Source: an uncultured Mediterraneibacter sp.
GTDB lineage: Bacteria; Bacillota; Clostridia; Lachnospirales; Lachnospiraceae
Direction: 5' to 3'
NCBI GenBank assembly: GCA_934418295.1
Contig: CAKRWZ010000003.1
Coordinates: 1-62,391, forward strand
Length of the DNA stretch: 62,391 nt
Part shown: piece after piece, positions 16,636 through 24,184 of the stretch
Layout of the letters: each line of letters opens with the position of its first letter
Position numbering within the stretch: position 1 is the stretch's first letter
Program-made: the position numbers and the translations under genes
Notes under the pieces: generated by a model
Seen by the model: the letters and a program-made list of their open reading frames with translations, nothing else
Told to the model about the DNA's origin: nothing
The model's database searches: none

Positions 16636-17400
16636 GTGGCAGAAGAATTGTTAAAAATCGAGCATCTGCTGAAAAAATTTGATGATAACGTGATCCTCAA
16701 CGATCTGAGCCTGACGGTTCACCGGGGAGAGGTTATCGTGGTAGTCGGTCCCAGCGGGTGCGGAAAAAGTACGTTGCTTCGATGTATCAACGCTCTGGAA
16801 TCCATTGACGGAGGGGAGATCCTGCTCCAGGGAGAAAAGATCGATCGGCAAAGTAAAAATCTGGCGCAGCTTAGGCAAAAGATCGGTATGGTATTTCAGA
16901 GCTATGAGCTTTTCCCTCATCTGACCGTGTTGGATAATATCTTGCTGGCACCTATGAAGGTACAGAAGCGTGAAAAGGCAGAAGTTGAAAAAGAGGCAAT
17001 GGAGCTTTTGACAAAGGTTGGTTTGGCTGATAAAGCCAAAAGCTATCCGAGACAGCTTTCCGGCGGGCAGAAACAGAGGACGGCCATTGTACGGGCGCTC
17101 TGCATGCATCCGGAGATTCTGTTGTTTGATGAAGTGACAGCGGCGCTGGATCCGGAGATGGTCCGGGAAGTATTGGATGTAATCCTGAATCTTGCAGATC
17201 AGGGAAGAACCATGATCATTGTGACCCACGAGATGCAATTTGCCCGTGCGGTGGCAGATCAGGTGGTATTTTTGGACGGCGGAAAAATCGTAGAGCACGG
17301 AAAGCCGGAGGAGTTCTTTGAACATCCGCAGACAGAGCGTGCAAAACAGTTTTTGAGTACGTTCCGGTATGAACGACATAAAAAAGAAAACGACAAATAG
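16636..17400 (+). CDS. Amino acid ABC transporter ATPase
   Basis: A 254-residue GlnQ/HisP-type ATPase. Walker A is G-P-S-G-C-G-K-S-T, the signature L-S-G-G-Q-K-Q-R, Walker B I-L-L-F-D-E-V-T-A-A-L-D-P, and the switch His is in V-T-H-E-M-Q-F-A. It starts with GTG 16636, 7 bases after GGAGGTG; an earlier in-frame ATG (16576) lies deep in the permease gene and is not used. The gap to the permease is 4 bp. Confidence 0.95.
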   Translation: MAEELLKIEHLLKKFDDNVILNDLSLTVHRGEVIVVVGPSGCGKSTLLRCINALESIDGGEILLQGEKIDRQSKNLAQLRQKIGMVFQSYELFPHLTVLDNILLAPMKVQKREKAEVEKEAMELLTKVGLADKAKSYPRQLSGGQKQRTAIVRALCMHPEILLFDEVTAALDPEMVREVLDVILNLADQGRTMIIVTHEMQFARAVADQVVFLDGGKIVEHGKPEEFFEHPQTERAKQFLSTFRYERHKKENDK

Positions 17401-17419
17401 ATTTGGAGGTAATGTGATT

Positions 17420-18286
17420 ATGAAACTGAAAAAAATAGCGGCAGCAGTATTGGCATTGACAATGGTCCTGGGACTTGCAGCCTGCGGAAATTCTTCCGAC
17501 GACGGAGACAAAAAAAGTTCCAAAAGCGATAAAGTATACCGTACATTAGATGAAATCAAAGAAAGCGGTACGATCAACATCGGTGTGTTCTCTGATAAAA
17601 ATCCATTTGGATATGTAGATGAAAACGGAGAGTATCAGGGATATGACGTTTATTTCGCAAAAAGACTGGCTGAGGATCTCGGCGTAGAAGTAAACTTTGT
17701 TTCCACAGAAGCTGCAAATCGTATCGAATATCTGCAGACAGGAAAAGTAGACCTGATCCTGGCAAACTTCACTGTAACAGACGAGCGTGCAGAAGAAGTA
17801 GATTTTGCACTGCCTTATATGAACGTAGCGCTGGGTGTGGTATCTCCGAAAGATAACGTGATCAAATCTCTTGACAACTGGAACGAAGATGATCAGATGA
17901 TCGTTATTTCCGGTACGACTGCAGAGACATACCTGATCGAAAACTATCCGGATATCCCGCTTCAGAAATATGATTCTTATGCAACTGCAAAGAATGCGCT
18001 GGAAAACGGAAACGGTGTGGCATGGGCAAATGATAATACAGAGGTTATCGCGTTCGCACTGCAGAACAAAGGCTATGAAGTCGGTATTGCAGAACTTGGA
18101 AATCAGGACACCATCGCTCCGGCAGTTTCAAAGGGAAATAAAACACTTTTGGATTGGATCAACGAAGAGATCAAGAGCCTTGGAGCAGAGAATTTCTTCC
18201 ACAAAGATTATGAAGAAACCTTGGTAGATACCTATGGAAAAGATTATGAAGACAGCCTGGTAGTAGAAGGCGGAGAAACAAAATAA
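17420..18286 (+). CDS. CjaA-like cysteine-binding lipoprotein of an ABC transporter
   Basis: A 288-residue substrate-binding lipoprotein (lipobox L-A-A-C, Cys22) of the polar amino acid family. G-V-F-S-D-K-N-P-F-G-Y-V-D, L-I-L-A-N-F-T-V-T, F-A-L-P-Y-M-N-V-A-L-G-V and E-L-G-N-Q-D-T-I-A-P-A-V closely resemble the Campylobacter cysteine-binding protein CjaA as I remember it. Cysteine is therefore the best guess, supported by the sulfur operon upstream. ATG 17420 has TTTGGAGGT before it; a 17-codon upstream extension from 17369 overlaps the ATPase gene and is rejected. Confidence 0.92.
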   Translation: MKLKKIAAAVLALTMVLGLAACGNSSDDGDKKSSKSDKVYRTLDEIKESGTINIGVFSDKNPFGYVDENGEYQGYDVYFAKRLAEDLGVEVNFVSTEAANRIEYLQTGKVDLILANFTVTDERAEEVDFALPYMNVALGVVSPKDNVIKSLDNWNEDDQMIVISGTTAETYLIENYPDIPLQKYDSYATAKNALENGNGVAWANDNTEVIAFALQNKGYEVGIAELGNQDTIAPAVSKGNKTLLDWINEEIKSLGAENFFHKDYEETLVDTYGKDYEDSLVVEGGETK

Positions 18287-18317
18287 GTCTTGGCTTAAAT
18301 CAGCTGCCAATGAGTGA

Positions 18318-18350
18318 AAAATGCGGAGGGCGCAAAACCTCCGCATTTTG
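18318..18350 (+). terminator. Intrinsic terminator of the cysteine transporter operon
   Basis: AAAATGCGGAGG (18318-18329) pairs over 12 bp with CCTCCGCATTTT (18338-18349). Confidence 0.85.
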
Positions 18351-18355
18351 AATTA

Positions 18356-18379
18356 CGACGAGTCAAGATTCTGCGCTTA
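18356..18379. repeat. Dispersed intergenic repeat, copy C
   Basis: CGACGAGTCAAGATTCTGCG followed by CTTA. It resembles CGACGAGTCAAAGTTCGAGC followed by TTA at 35993-36015 and a third, weaker copy at 53052-53075. Each lies shortly after an intrinsic terminator. Confidence 0.45.
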
Positions 18380-18402
18380 TTTGGAAAATATGGGAGGATA
18401 AT

Positions 18403-19095
18403 ATGCGGAAAATACTTTGTTTTGGAGATTCTAATACTTGGGGCTACAATGGAAGGTCCGGTGAAAGGTATCCGGAAAATATACGATGGACAGGTCTGCT
18501 TCAGAAACGAATGAGCGGCATGGGAGTGGAGATCATAGAACAGGGTCTGTGCGGAAGGACTACAGTCTTTCAAAATCCTGCCTGGCCCGGAAGAAGAGGA
18601 ATGGACGTATTTCCGGATGTGTTAAAAGAAGCAAGTCCGGTGGACATTTTGATCCTGATGCTGGGGACCAATGACTGTAAAACAGAATTCCATGCAGATC
18701 CGGAGATGGTAGGAGAAGGAATGGAAGAGATCGTGCGGAAGGCCAGAGAAATTGCTCCGGAGACAGAGATCCTTTTGATTTCGCCCATTTTTTTGGATGA
18801 TGAGGTGTGGAGTAAAGGCTTGGATCCGGAATTTGGTCCGGAATCCGTCAAAACATCGCAAGGCTTAAAAAATGTTTATCAGAAAATCGCAGAAAAGTAT
18901 CACACAGATTTTATGGCGGCATCGGATTATGCCTATCCGGGGCCGGCAGATCGGGAGCATTTGGATGTGGCGGGACACAGAAAGCTTTCCGAAGCGGTTT
19001 ACACAAAAGTGATGCGGATGCTAAAATCAGAGGAAAACAGGAAGCAGAAAAAACAGGAAGTAGGAGAAACAGGATGGGAGAAAACGGAAGCATGA
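18403..19095 (+). CDS. SGNH/GDSL-type hydrolase (esterase)
   Basis: A 230-residue cytoplasmic lipase/esterase of the SGNH family. Block I is F-G-D-S-N-T-W-G with the nucleophile Ser9, the block III region is M-L-G-T-N-D-C-K with the oxyanion Asn, and the catalytic Asp-x-x-His pair fits D-R-E-H-L-D-V-A-G-H near the C-terminus. The substrate is unknown; similar enzymes act on acetylated sugars. Its end overlaps the following fusion gene by 22 bp, so translation may be coupled. Confidence 0.88.
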   Translation: MRKILCFGDSNTWGYNGRSGERYPENIRWTGLLQKRMSGMGVEIIEQGLCGRTTVFQNPAWPGRRGMDVFPDVLKEASPVDILILMLGTNDCKTEFHADPEMVGEGMEEIVRKAREIAPETEILLISPIFLDDEVWSKGLDPEFGPESVKTSQGLKNVYQKIAEKYHTDFMAASDYAYPGPADREHLDVAGHRKLSEAVYTKVMRMLKSEENRKQKKQEVGETGWEKTEA

Positions 19096-20234
19096 CTTTC
19101 GATGAGCTGGCAGAAAAGAAAGCAGAAGAAATGGTTCTGGTAGATATGCGAGATGAAAGCAATACGACTTACGGCATGATACCGGGAGCAGTCCACATTC
19201 CGCAGAAGGAGCTGGCACAGCATGCAGAAGAGTGGAAAAAGGAAAAGAAAACGGTAGTGCTGTATTGTACCCGCGGGATCTACAGCGTGGGGGCGGCAGA
19301 AGAACTGCGGGAGCAGGGCGTTGATGCGCGGAGCCTGGAAAAGGGCTATACCGGCTGGATTCTCTGGAAAATGGAACAGGATCAGGAAGCAGAAAAGGAC
19401 GCAGAAAAAAGAAAGCAGGTTGAGCTTAGCATTCGAAAGACTTTTCATAAGAGACTGTTCAGTAAATTTACAAAGGCCATCCGTACCTACGATCTGGTGC
19501 AGGAGAATGATCGGATCGCCGTCTGCATTTCCGGCGGAAAAGACTCTATGCTGATGGCGAAGCTGTTCCAGGAATTGCAGCACCACGGGAAATTTCCTTT
19601 TGAATTGGTGTTTTTGGTTATGGATCCGGGCTATAATGAGGCAAATCGGAGAGTAATTGAGCACAATGCAAAAATGCTGGGTATACCGATTACAATTTTT
19701 GAAACCTCTATTTTTGATATTGTGTATGAAGAGGAAAAATCACCATGCTATCTTTGTGCCCGCATGCGTAGGGGATATCTTTACAGCAAGGCGAAGGAAC
19801 TGGGCTGCAACAAAATTGCTCTGGGGCATCATTACGATGATGTGATTGAGACAATTTTGATGGGAATGCTCTACAGTGCGCAGATCCAGACGATGATGCC
19901 AAAGCTGCACAGCACCAATTTTGAAGGAATGGAATTGATTCGCCCCATGTATCTGATCCGGGAAGATGATATTAAAAAATGGCGAGATGCCAATGAACTG
20001 CAGTTCATTCAGTGTGCCTGTCATTTTACAGACACCTGTACGACTTGTGATCCGGACGGTCGTTCTGTTTCCAAACGTATGGAAATCAAGTATCTCATCG
20101 CAGAGCTGAAAAAGGGCAATCCCTTCGTGGAAGGAAATATTTTTAAAAGTGTTGAGAATGTAAATCTGGATACAATTATCGCCTATAAAGAAGGACATAT
20201 AAAACATTCTTTTCTGGAAACTTATGATGAATAA
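19074..20234 (+). CDS. Rhodanese-TtcA fusion (tRNA thiolation ATPase)
   Basis: A 386-residue two-domain protein. Residues 1-100 form a rhodanese domain with V-D-M-R-D near the start and the active-site loop Y-C-T-R-G-I-Y-S, which can carry a persulfide on Cys. Residues about 120-386 form a TtcA-like N-type ATP pyrophosphatase with the PP-loop S-G-G-K-D-S and C-Y-L-C plus C-T-T-C cysteine pairs. TtcA makes 2-thiocytidine in tRNA; the fused rhodanese would supply sulfur directly. The exact tRNA position is not proven. TAGGAG lies 7 bp before ATG 19074. Confidence 0.88.
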   Translation: MGENGSMTFDELAEKKAEEMVLVDMRDESNTTYGMIPGAVHIPQKELAQHAEEWKKEKKTVVLYCTRGIYSVGAAEELREQGVDARSLEKGYTGWILWKMEQDQEAEKDAEKRKQVELSIRKTFHKRLFSKFTKAIRTYDLVQENDRIAVCISGGKDSMLMAKLFQELQHHGKFPFELVFLVMDPGYNEANRRVIEHNAKMLGIPITIFETSIFDIVYEEEKSPCYLCARMRRGYLYSKAKELGCNKIALGHHYDDVIETILMGMLYSAQIQTMMPKLHSTNFEGMELIRPMYLIREDDIKKWRDANELQFIQCACHFTDTCTTCDPDGRSVSKRMEIKYLIAELKKGNPFVEGNIFKSVENVNLDTIIAYKEGHIKHSFLETYDE

Positions 20235-20240
20235 TTGTGG

Positions 20241-20269
20241 TTGACAGGAGAAAGGTTTGGTGTTACTTT
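20241..20269 (+). promoter_or_regulatory. Possible promoter of ktrB
   Basis: -35 TTGACA (20241-20246), 17-bp spacer, -10 TACTTT (20264-20269). The -10 box is weak. Confidence 0.5.
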
Positions 20270-20302
20270 GAAGAAGAATTGTGAAAGAAAAGGCGAATCA
20301 GT

Positions 20303-21607
20303 ATGGAAAAGATAAAAAAATTTTTAAAAGATCAGCCGCCCGCCCGGTTGATCGCCGCCAGCTTTTTTTTGACGATACTGTTGGGAACGGTCTTGCTCAA
20401 GCTGCCGATCTCGGTCAAGAAGGGAGTCGACGTATCGTGGATTGACTCCCTTTTTACATCTACAAGTGCAGTCTGTGTAACTGGTTTGATCGCAGTGGAT
20501 TGTGCAGATCATTTTACAGCTTTTGGACAGGGAGTCCTGGCAGTGTTGATCCAGATCGGAGGACTGGGAGTCAGCTCCATCGGCGTGGGACTGGTGCTGG
20601 CAGCCCGAAAAAAAGTGGGGATCAAGAGTCGCGGCATCGTAAAAGAGGCTTTAAATACGGACAATTATAAGGGAATTGTCCGGCTGGTGCGTGCCGTGCT
20701 TATTACGACATTGGGATTTGAAATTGCAGGTGCGGTTTTAAGCTTTCTGGTATTTGTAAAAGATTTCAAACCGTTGCATGCACTGGGAATCAGCATTTTT
20801 CATTCCGTTGCAGCATTTAATAATTCCGGCTTTGATATTTTGGGAGGTCTGAGAAATCTGACGCCCTATTATAACGATCTGCTTTTGAATCTTGTGACCA
20901 TTGCATTGATTATTTTTGGCGGGATTGGTTTTCTGGTTATTATGGATGTGGCAAAAAACAAAAGATTTCGAAAGCTGAGCCTGCATTCTAAAATTGTCAT
21001 CACTACCAGTGCAGGATTGATTGTGGTGGGTACGCTCCTTTTGAAGGCAACAGAAAAAATTACCTGGCTCGAGGCACTGTTTCAAAGCGTTTCCACCAGA
21101 ACAGCAGGATTTTCAACGTGTGCCATCGGTAACTTCACTAATGCAGGACTGTTTGTCATGTGTATCCTGATGTTTATCGGTGCATCACCGGGTTCTACCG
21201 GAGGCGGCATCAAGACGAGTACAGCCTTTGTTGTATTACAGGAGCTCAGAAGCCAGTGCACAAAGAAAACCGTGCATGCATTTCACAGAAGTATTTCCAG
21301 ACAAAACGTTTCGAAGGCGTTTATGATTACGATTCTTTCCGGAATGGTAGTTTGTGTTGCCACTTTTATCCTGTGTGCATTGGAACCGGAGTACAGCTTT
21401 ATGCAGATCTTGTTTGAAGTAGTTTCTGCTTTTGGAACGGTAGGACTTTCTACAGGGATTACACCGGAGCTCGGAGCGGCAGGCAAGCTTTTGATTATTT
21501 TGGTAATGTATACCGGAAGAGTGGGCGCATTTACGTTATTGTCCATGTGGGTAAACCGTCTGGAGCCAAAGGCAAGATATTCGGAAGAAACGGTAGCTAT
21601 CGGATAA
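20303..21607 (+). CDS. ktrB: KtrB/TrkH-family potassium transporter, membrane subunit
   Basis: A 434-residue ion channel-like subunit with the four pore repeats of the TrkH/Ktr family: S-A-V-C-V-T-G-L near residue 55, A-F-N-N-S-G-F, S-T-R-T-A-G-F-S-T, and A-F-G-T-V-G-L-S-T. The second and third carry the selectivity-filter glycine. It imports potassium, coupled to sodium or membrane potential, and pairs with the KtrA-type regulator encoded 25 bp downstream. Confidence 0.94.
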   Translation: MEKIKKFLKDQPPARLIAASFFLTILLGTVLLKLPISVKKGVDVSWIDSLFTSTSAVCVTGLIAVDCADHFTAFGQGVLAVLIQIGGLGVSSIGVGLVLAARKKVGIKSRGIVKEALNTDNYKGIVRLVRAVLITTLGFEIAGAVLSFLVFVKDFKPLHALGISIFHSVAAFNNSGFDILGGLRNLTPYYNDLLLNLVTIALIIFGGIGFLVIMDVAKNKRFRKLSLHSKIVITTSAGLIVVGTLLLKATEKITWLEALFQSVSTRTAGFSTCAIGNFTNAGLFVMCILMFIGASPGSTGGGIKTSTAFVVLQELRSQCTKKTVHAFHRSISRQNVSKAFMITILSGMVVCVATFILCALEPEYSFMQILFEVVSAFGTVGLSTGITPELGAAGKLLIILVMYTGRVGAFTLLSMWVNRLEPKARYSEETVAIG

Positions 21608-21632
21608 AAGCGTATAAATGGAGGAAACCAAA

Positions 21633-22301
21633 ATGAGAGGAAATAAAAAATCAAATACAGCGTATGGGATAATCGGGCTGGGACGCTTCGGAAAAGCATT
21701 GGCGGTCATGCTGGCAGAATCCGGGAAAGACGTGGTGGCCATCGATCAAAATGAATTAAAGGTAAGAGAGATCCGTCAGTATACAGAGTATGCTTTTGTG
21801 ACAGAAGATTTGAGCAAGGAAGCCTTAAAAGAAACCGGGATTCAGAATTGCGATGTAGTAGTAGTGTGTATCGGTGAAAAAGTGGATGTCAGTATTTTGA
21901 CGACTATGAGTGTCCTGGAAATGGGCGTGACGAGAGTTATTGCAAAGGCAGTGACACAGGAACAGGGGTCCGTATTGAAAAAACTGGGAGCGGAAGTTGT
22001 CTATCCGGAGCGGGATATGGCACTTCGCTTGGGCAAAAAGCTTCTTTCCAGCAGCTTTTTGGATTATGTAGAATTGCTGGATGGGGTGGAGATCCGCCAG
22101 ATCCAGACGACAGAAGCTTTGATCGGCCATACGGTGGAGGAAACAGAAATCCGGAAAAAATATCATTTGAATATTATAGCCATCGAAAGCGAAGAGACGA
22201 CAGAATGTGAAATTTCTCCACAATATACATTCCGGCCGGGCGATATTATTGTAGTAATCGGAAAAGCAGAAAATCTGGATGCATTTTCCGGGGAAATTTG
22301 A
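21633..22301 (+). CDS. ktrA: KtrA/TrkA-family potassium channel regulator
   Basis: A 222-residue cytoplasmic gating ring subunit. A Rossmann RCK-N domain has the nucleotide motif G-L-G-R-F-G-K-A and D-Q-N-E (binds ATP/ADP or NADH in relatives). The RCK-C domain occupies about residues 140-222. ATG 21633 is chosen since GGAGG (21620-21624) is 8 bp upstream; the in-frame ATG at 21618 overlaps that site. Confidence 0.94.
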   Translation: MRGNKKSNTAYGIIGLGRFGKALAVMLAESGKDVVAIDQNELKVREIRQYTEYAFVTEDLSKEALKETGIQNCDVVVVCIGEKVDVSILTTMSVLEMGVTRVIAKAVTQEQGSVLKKLGAEVVYPERDMALRLGKKLLSSSFLDYVELLDGVEIRQIQTTEALIGHTVEETEIRKKYHLNIIAIESEETTECEISPQYTFRPGDIIVVIGKAENLDAFSGEI

Positions 22302-22325
22302 CAGTGGAATCGTGCGTATTCTGGT

Positions 22326-22358
22326 AAGAACAGTTCAATGTAAGGACTGTTCTTTTTT
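22326..22358 (+). terminator. Intrinsic terminator of ktrBA
   Basis: AAGAACAGT (22326-22334) pairs with ACTGTTCTT (22346-22354), followed by TTTT. Confidence 0.85.
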
Positions 22359-22365
22359 GTATGCG

Positions 22366-22403
22366 ACAAGGGAAATGCGGTATGCTTGCTTGGTTTTTAA
22401 CGG
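22366..22403. repeat. Intergenic sequence resembling the start of the window
   Basis: The segment GGGAAATGCGGTATGCTTGC and the following TTGG-TTTTTAACGG align with positions 1-36 (GGAAAATACGGCATGCTTGC, then ATGG). Read in frame both give G-K-x-G-M-L-A-W. It may be a dispersed element or a decayed gene fragment. Confidence 0.35.
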
Positions 22404-22444
22404 TGGCTTTACATAAAAAATACAAAATATTATTAAGAGAAATA

Positions 22445-22473
22445 TTGAACCCAGATTACAATCGCAGTATAAT
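22445..22473 (+). promoter_or_regulatory. Promoter of the SipW-type secreted protein gene
   Basis: -35 TTGAAC (22445-22450), 17-bp spacer, perfect -10 TATAAT (22468-22473). It leaves a 5' untranslated region of about 70 bases. Confidence 0.75.
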
Positions 22474-22549
22474 AGTGATCAAAAGGAACATAATGTGTTA
22501 AATTTTCTTACAATTTGTTATTGAGATTTTTGAGGAGGCATGACAACAA

Positions 22550-23773
22550 ATGACAAACAGCAAATCTACAAAACGGGCATTGGTTTCCAGTGCAATCGCT
22601 ACTCTTGTGTGCATCGTAATGCTTATCGGAACCACGTTTGCATGGTTCACAGATACTGCATCTACGAATGTGAATAAAATCCAGTCAGGAACTCTGAAGG
22701 TGGATATCGTTGATGGAAGAGGAACATCTCTGCAAGGCAAATCTTTAAGTTTTGTCAATAAGGATGGTTCTGCTGATATCCTGTGGGAGCCGGGCGCAAC
22801 CTTTAAAACAGCAGGCTTTAAAATCAAAAACAACGGAAATCTGGCACTGAAGTATAAACTGCTGGTAAACGGCATTGATGGTGACAGTGATCTGCTTAAG
22901 GTGATCAGCTTCTCTGTTTTAGATGAACAGGGAGTAGCAGTTGATCTGAATACTTACGAAGGACACCTTGCAGCAGAAGCCGTTTCTGATAAAACGCTTT
23001 ATATCCAGGGACATATGGATGAAGCAGCAGGAAATGAGTATCAGGGCAAAGAGTTGAATGGGCTTTCTATTACGGTAGTTGCAACTCAGGATACAGTGGA
23101 AAGTGACAGTAAGGATAATCAGTACGATAAAGATGCCGCTTATCCGGTTGTAAACGTAGATGAGATGAAAGAGGCATTTGCAGCAGGTGGTGTTGTTTCG
23201 GTATCAACGGACATTAAAACGGCTAATAATGCAAAAACAGCAGATACAGCAGATGCCAGAGTGATCATTTCTCAGCCTACTACATTGAATCTGGATGCAA
23301 AGATTATCACTCCGGATAATATGGGTAATAATAACACTAATTTCGTTGCATTAATCGTTGATGCAAATACAACGATCAATGCAACTGCAAACGGTGGTAT
23401 TGATACCGGTAAGAACGGCGGATATGGACTCAATGTCCGAAAGGGCGCTACGTTGACCATCAATAATGGATATTATTATGGTGGCGGTACAACAGTACAG
23501 GTACAGGAAGGTACGCTGGTCATCAATGGCGGTACTTTTGCATGCGAGCCGTATAACGATCCGACATATGGTTATAATTTCATGATTAACTGCATAGACA
23601 GTGCCTACAAAAACGGCACCGCAAAAGTAATCATCAAAGGTGGTACTTTTGTAAACTTTGATCCTTCAAATTGTTCTGCAGAGGGCGCAGGAACAAACTT
23701 TGTAGCAGACGGTTATAAGGTTATTTCCAAAGAAAAAGGAAGCGATACATATTACACAGTCGTTCCGAAATAA
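22550..23773 (+). CDS. SipW-type (TasA-like) secreted protein with beta-solenoid C-terminus
   Basis: A 407-residue exported protein. The N-terminus has a long hydrophobic signal (about residues 10-30) ending in T-F-A-W-F-T-D-T, the hallmark of SipW-dependent substrates such as TasA and camelysin. Residues about 35-185 look like the TasA/camelysin beta-sandwich. After an alanine-rich linker the last 170 residues contain regular strands (K-G-A-T-L-T-I-N-N-G, G-T-L-V-I-N-G-G-T-F, A-K-V-I-I-K-G-G-T-F) like a right-handed beta-helix. No signal peptidase gene is adjacent. A surface fibre or adhesin role is plausible but unproven. Confidence 0.82.
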   Translation: MTNSKSTKRALVSSAIATLVCIVMLIGTTFAWFTDTASTNVNKIQSGTLKVDIVDGRGTSLQGKSLSFVNKDGSADILWEPGATFKTAGFKIKNNGNLALKYKLLVNGIDGDSDLLKVISFSVLDEQGVAVDLNTYEGHLAAEAVSDKTLYIQGHMDEAAGNEYQGKELNGLSITVVATQDTVESDSKDNQYDKDAAYPVVNVDEMKEAFAAGGVVSVSTDIKTANNAKTADTADARVIISQPTTLNLDAKIITPDNMGNNNTNFVALIVDANTTINATANGGIDTGKNGGYGLNVRKGATLTINNGYYYGGGTTVQVQEGTLVINGGTFACEPYNDPTYGYNFMINCIDSAYKNGTAKVIIKGGTFVNFDPSNCSAEGAGTNFVADGYKVISKEKGSDTYYTVVPK

Positions 23774-23803
23774 AATATAAAAATATTTCCATAAAAAATC
23801 AGC

Positions 23804-23855
23804 AATCCCCCACCAAACGGAGTAAATTTGCCTCCTGCTTTGATGGGGGATTCGT
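23804..23855. terminator. Terminator hairpin between convergent genes
   Basis: AATCCCCCA (23804-23812) pairs with TGGGGGATT (23844-23852), with AAA/TTT and GGAG/CTCC pairing inside. It is positioned to serve both the secreted-protein gene and the short minus-strand gene. Confidence 0.75.
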
Positions 23856-23866
23856 TTTGCCGGCTT

Positions 23867-24025
23867 TTACAGCTTGTAAGCTACCAATGCTACATTTTCA
23901 CCGGTTTCTTTCTGAAGCTTTTTCTCCAGATCGGTAATTTTTTTCTGGTCTTTTTCCGTAATATCAGCGTAAGCTGCTTCGCGTCCCGGAAATTCTTTTT
24001 GGGCGGAGGTGTTGGTTTCAGTCAT
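23867..24025 (-). CDS. Small conserved-looking protein, 52 residues
   Basis: A short minus-strand gene with ATG at 24025 behind GAAAGGAG (7-8 bases upstream) and TAA at 23869-23867. The product starts M-T-E-T-N-T-S-A-Q-K, has a charged helical middle (D-I-T-E-K-D-Q-K-K-I, L-E-K-K-L-Q-K-E) and ends V-A-L-V-A-Y-K-L. A TATAAT (24083-24078 on this strand) lies about 50 bases upstream. I do not know its function. The binding site, coding-like codon use and shared terminator support a real gene. Confidence 0.75.
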   Translation of the reverse strand: MTETNTSAQKEFPGREAAYADITEKDQKKITDLEKKLQKETGENVALVAYKL

Positions 24026-24184
24026 AAAAATTTCTCCTTTCTTTCATGGTTTAAAAACAGTATGTGCAGAAAAGAAAATTATATTATTTTGATCTTGTAC
24101 TAGGAAATTTCGACCTTTTTTGATAAAATATTCTCAATAAAGAATTAACTAGACTATGTGCAATACATATGAGGAGTGACGTTT

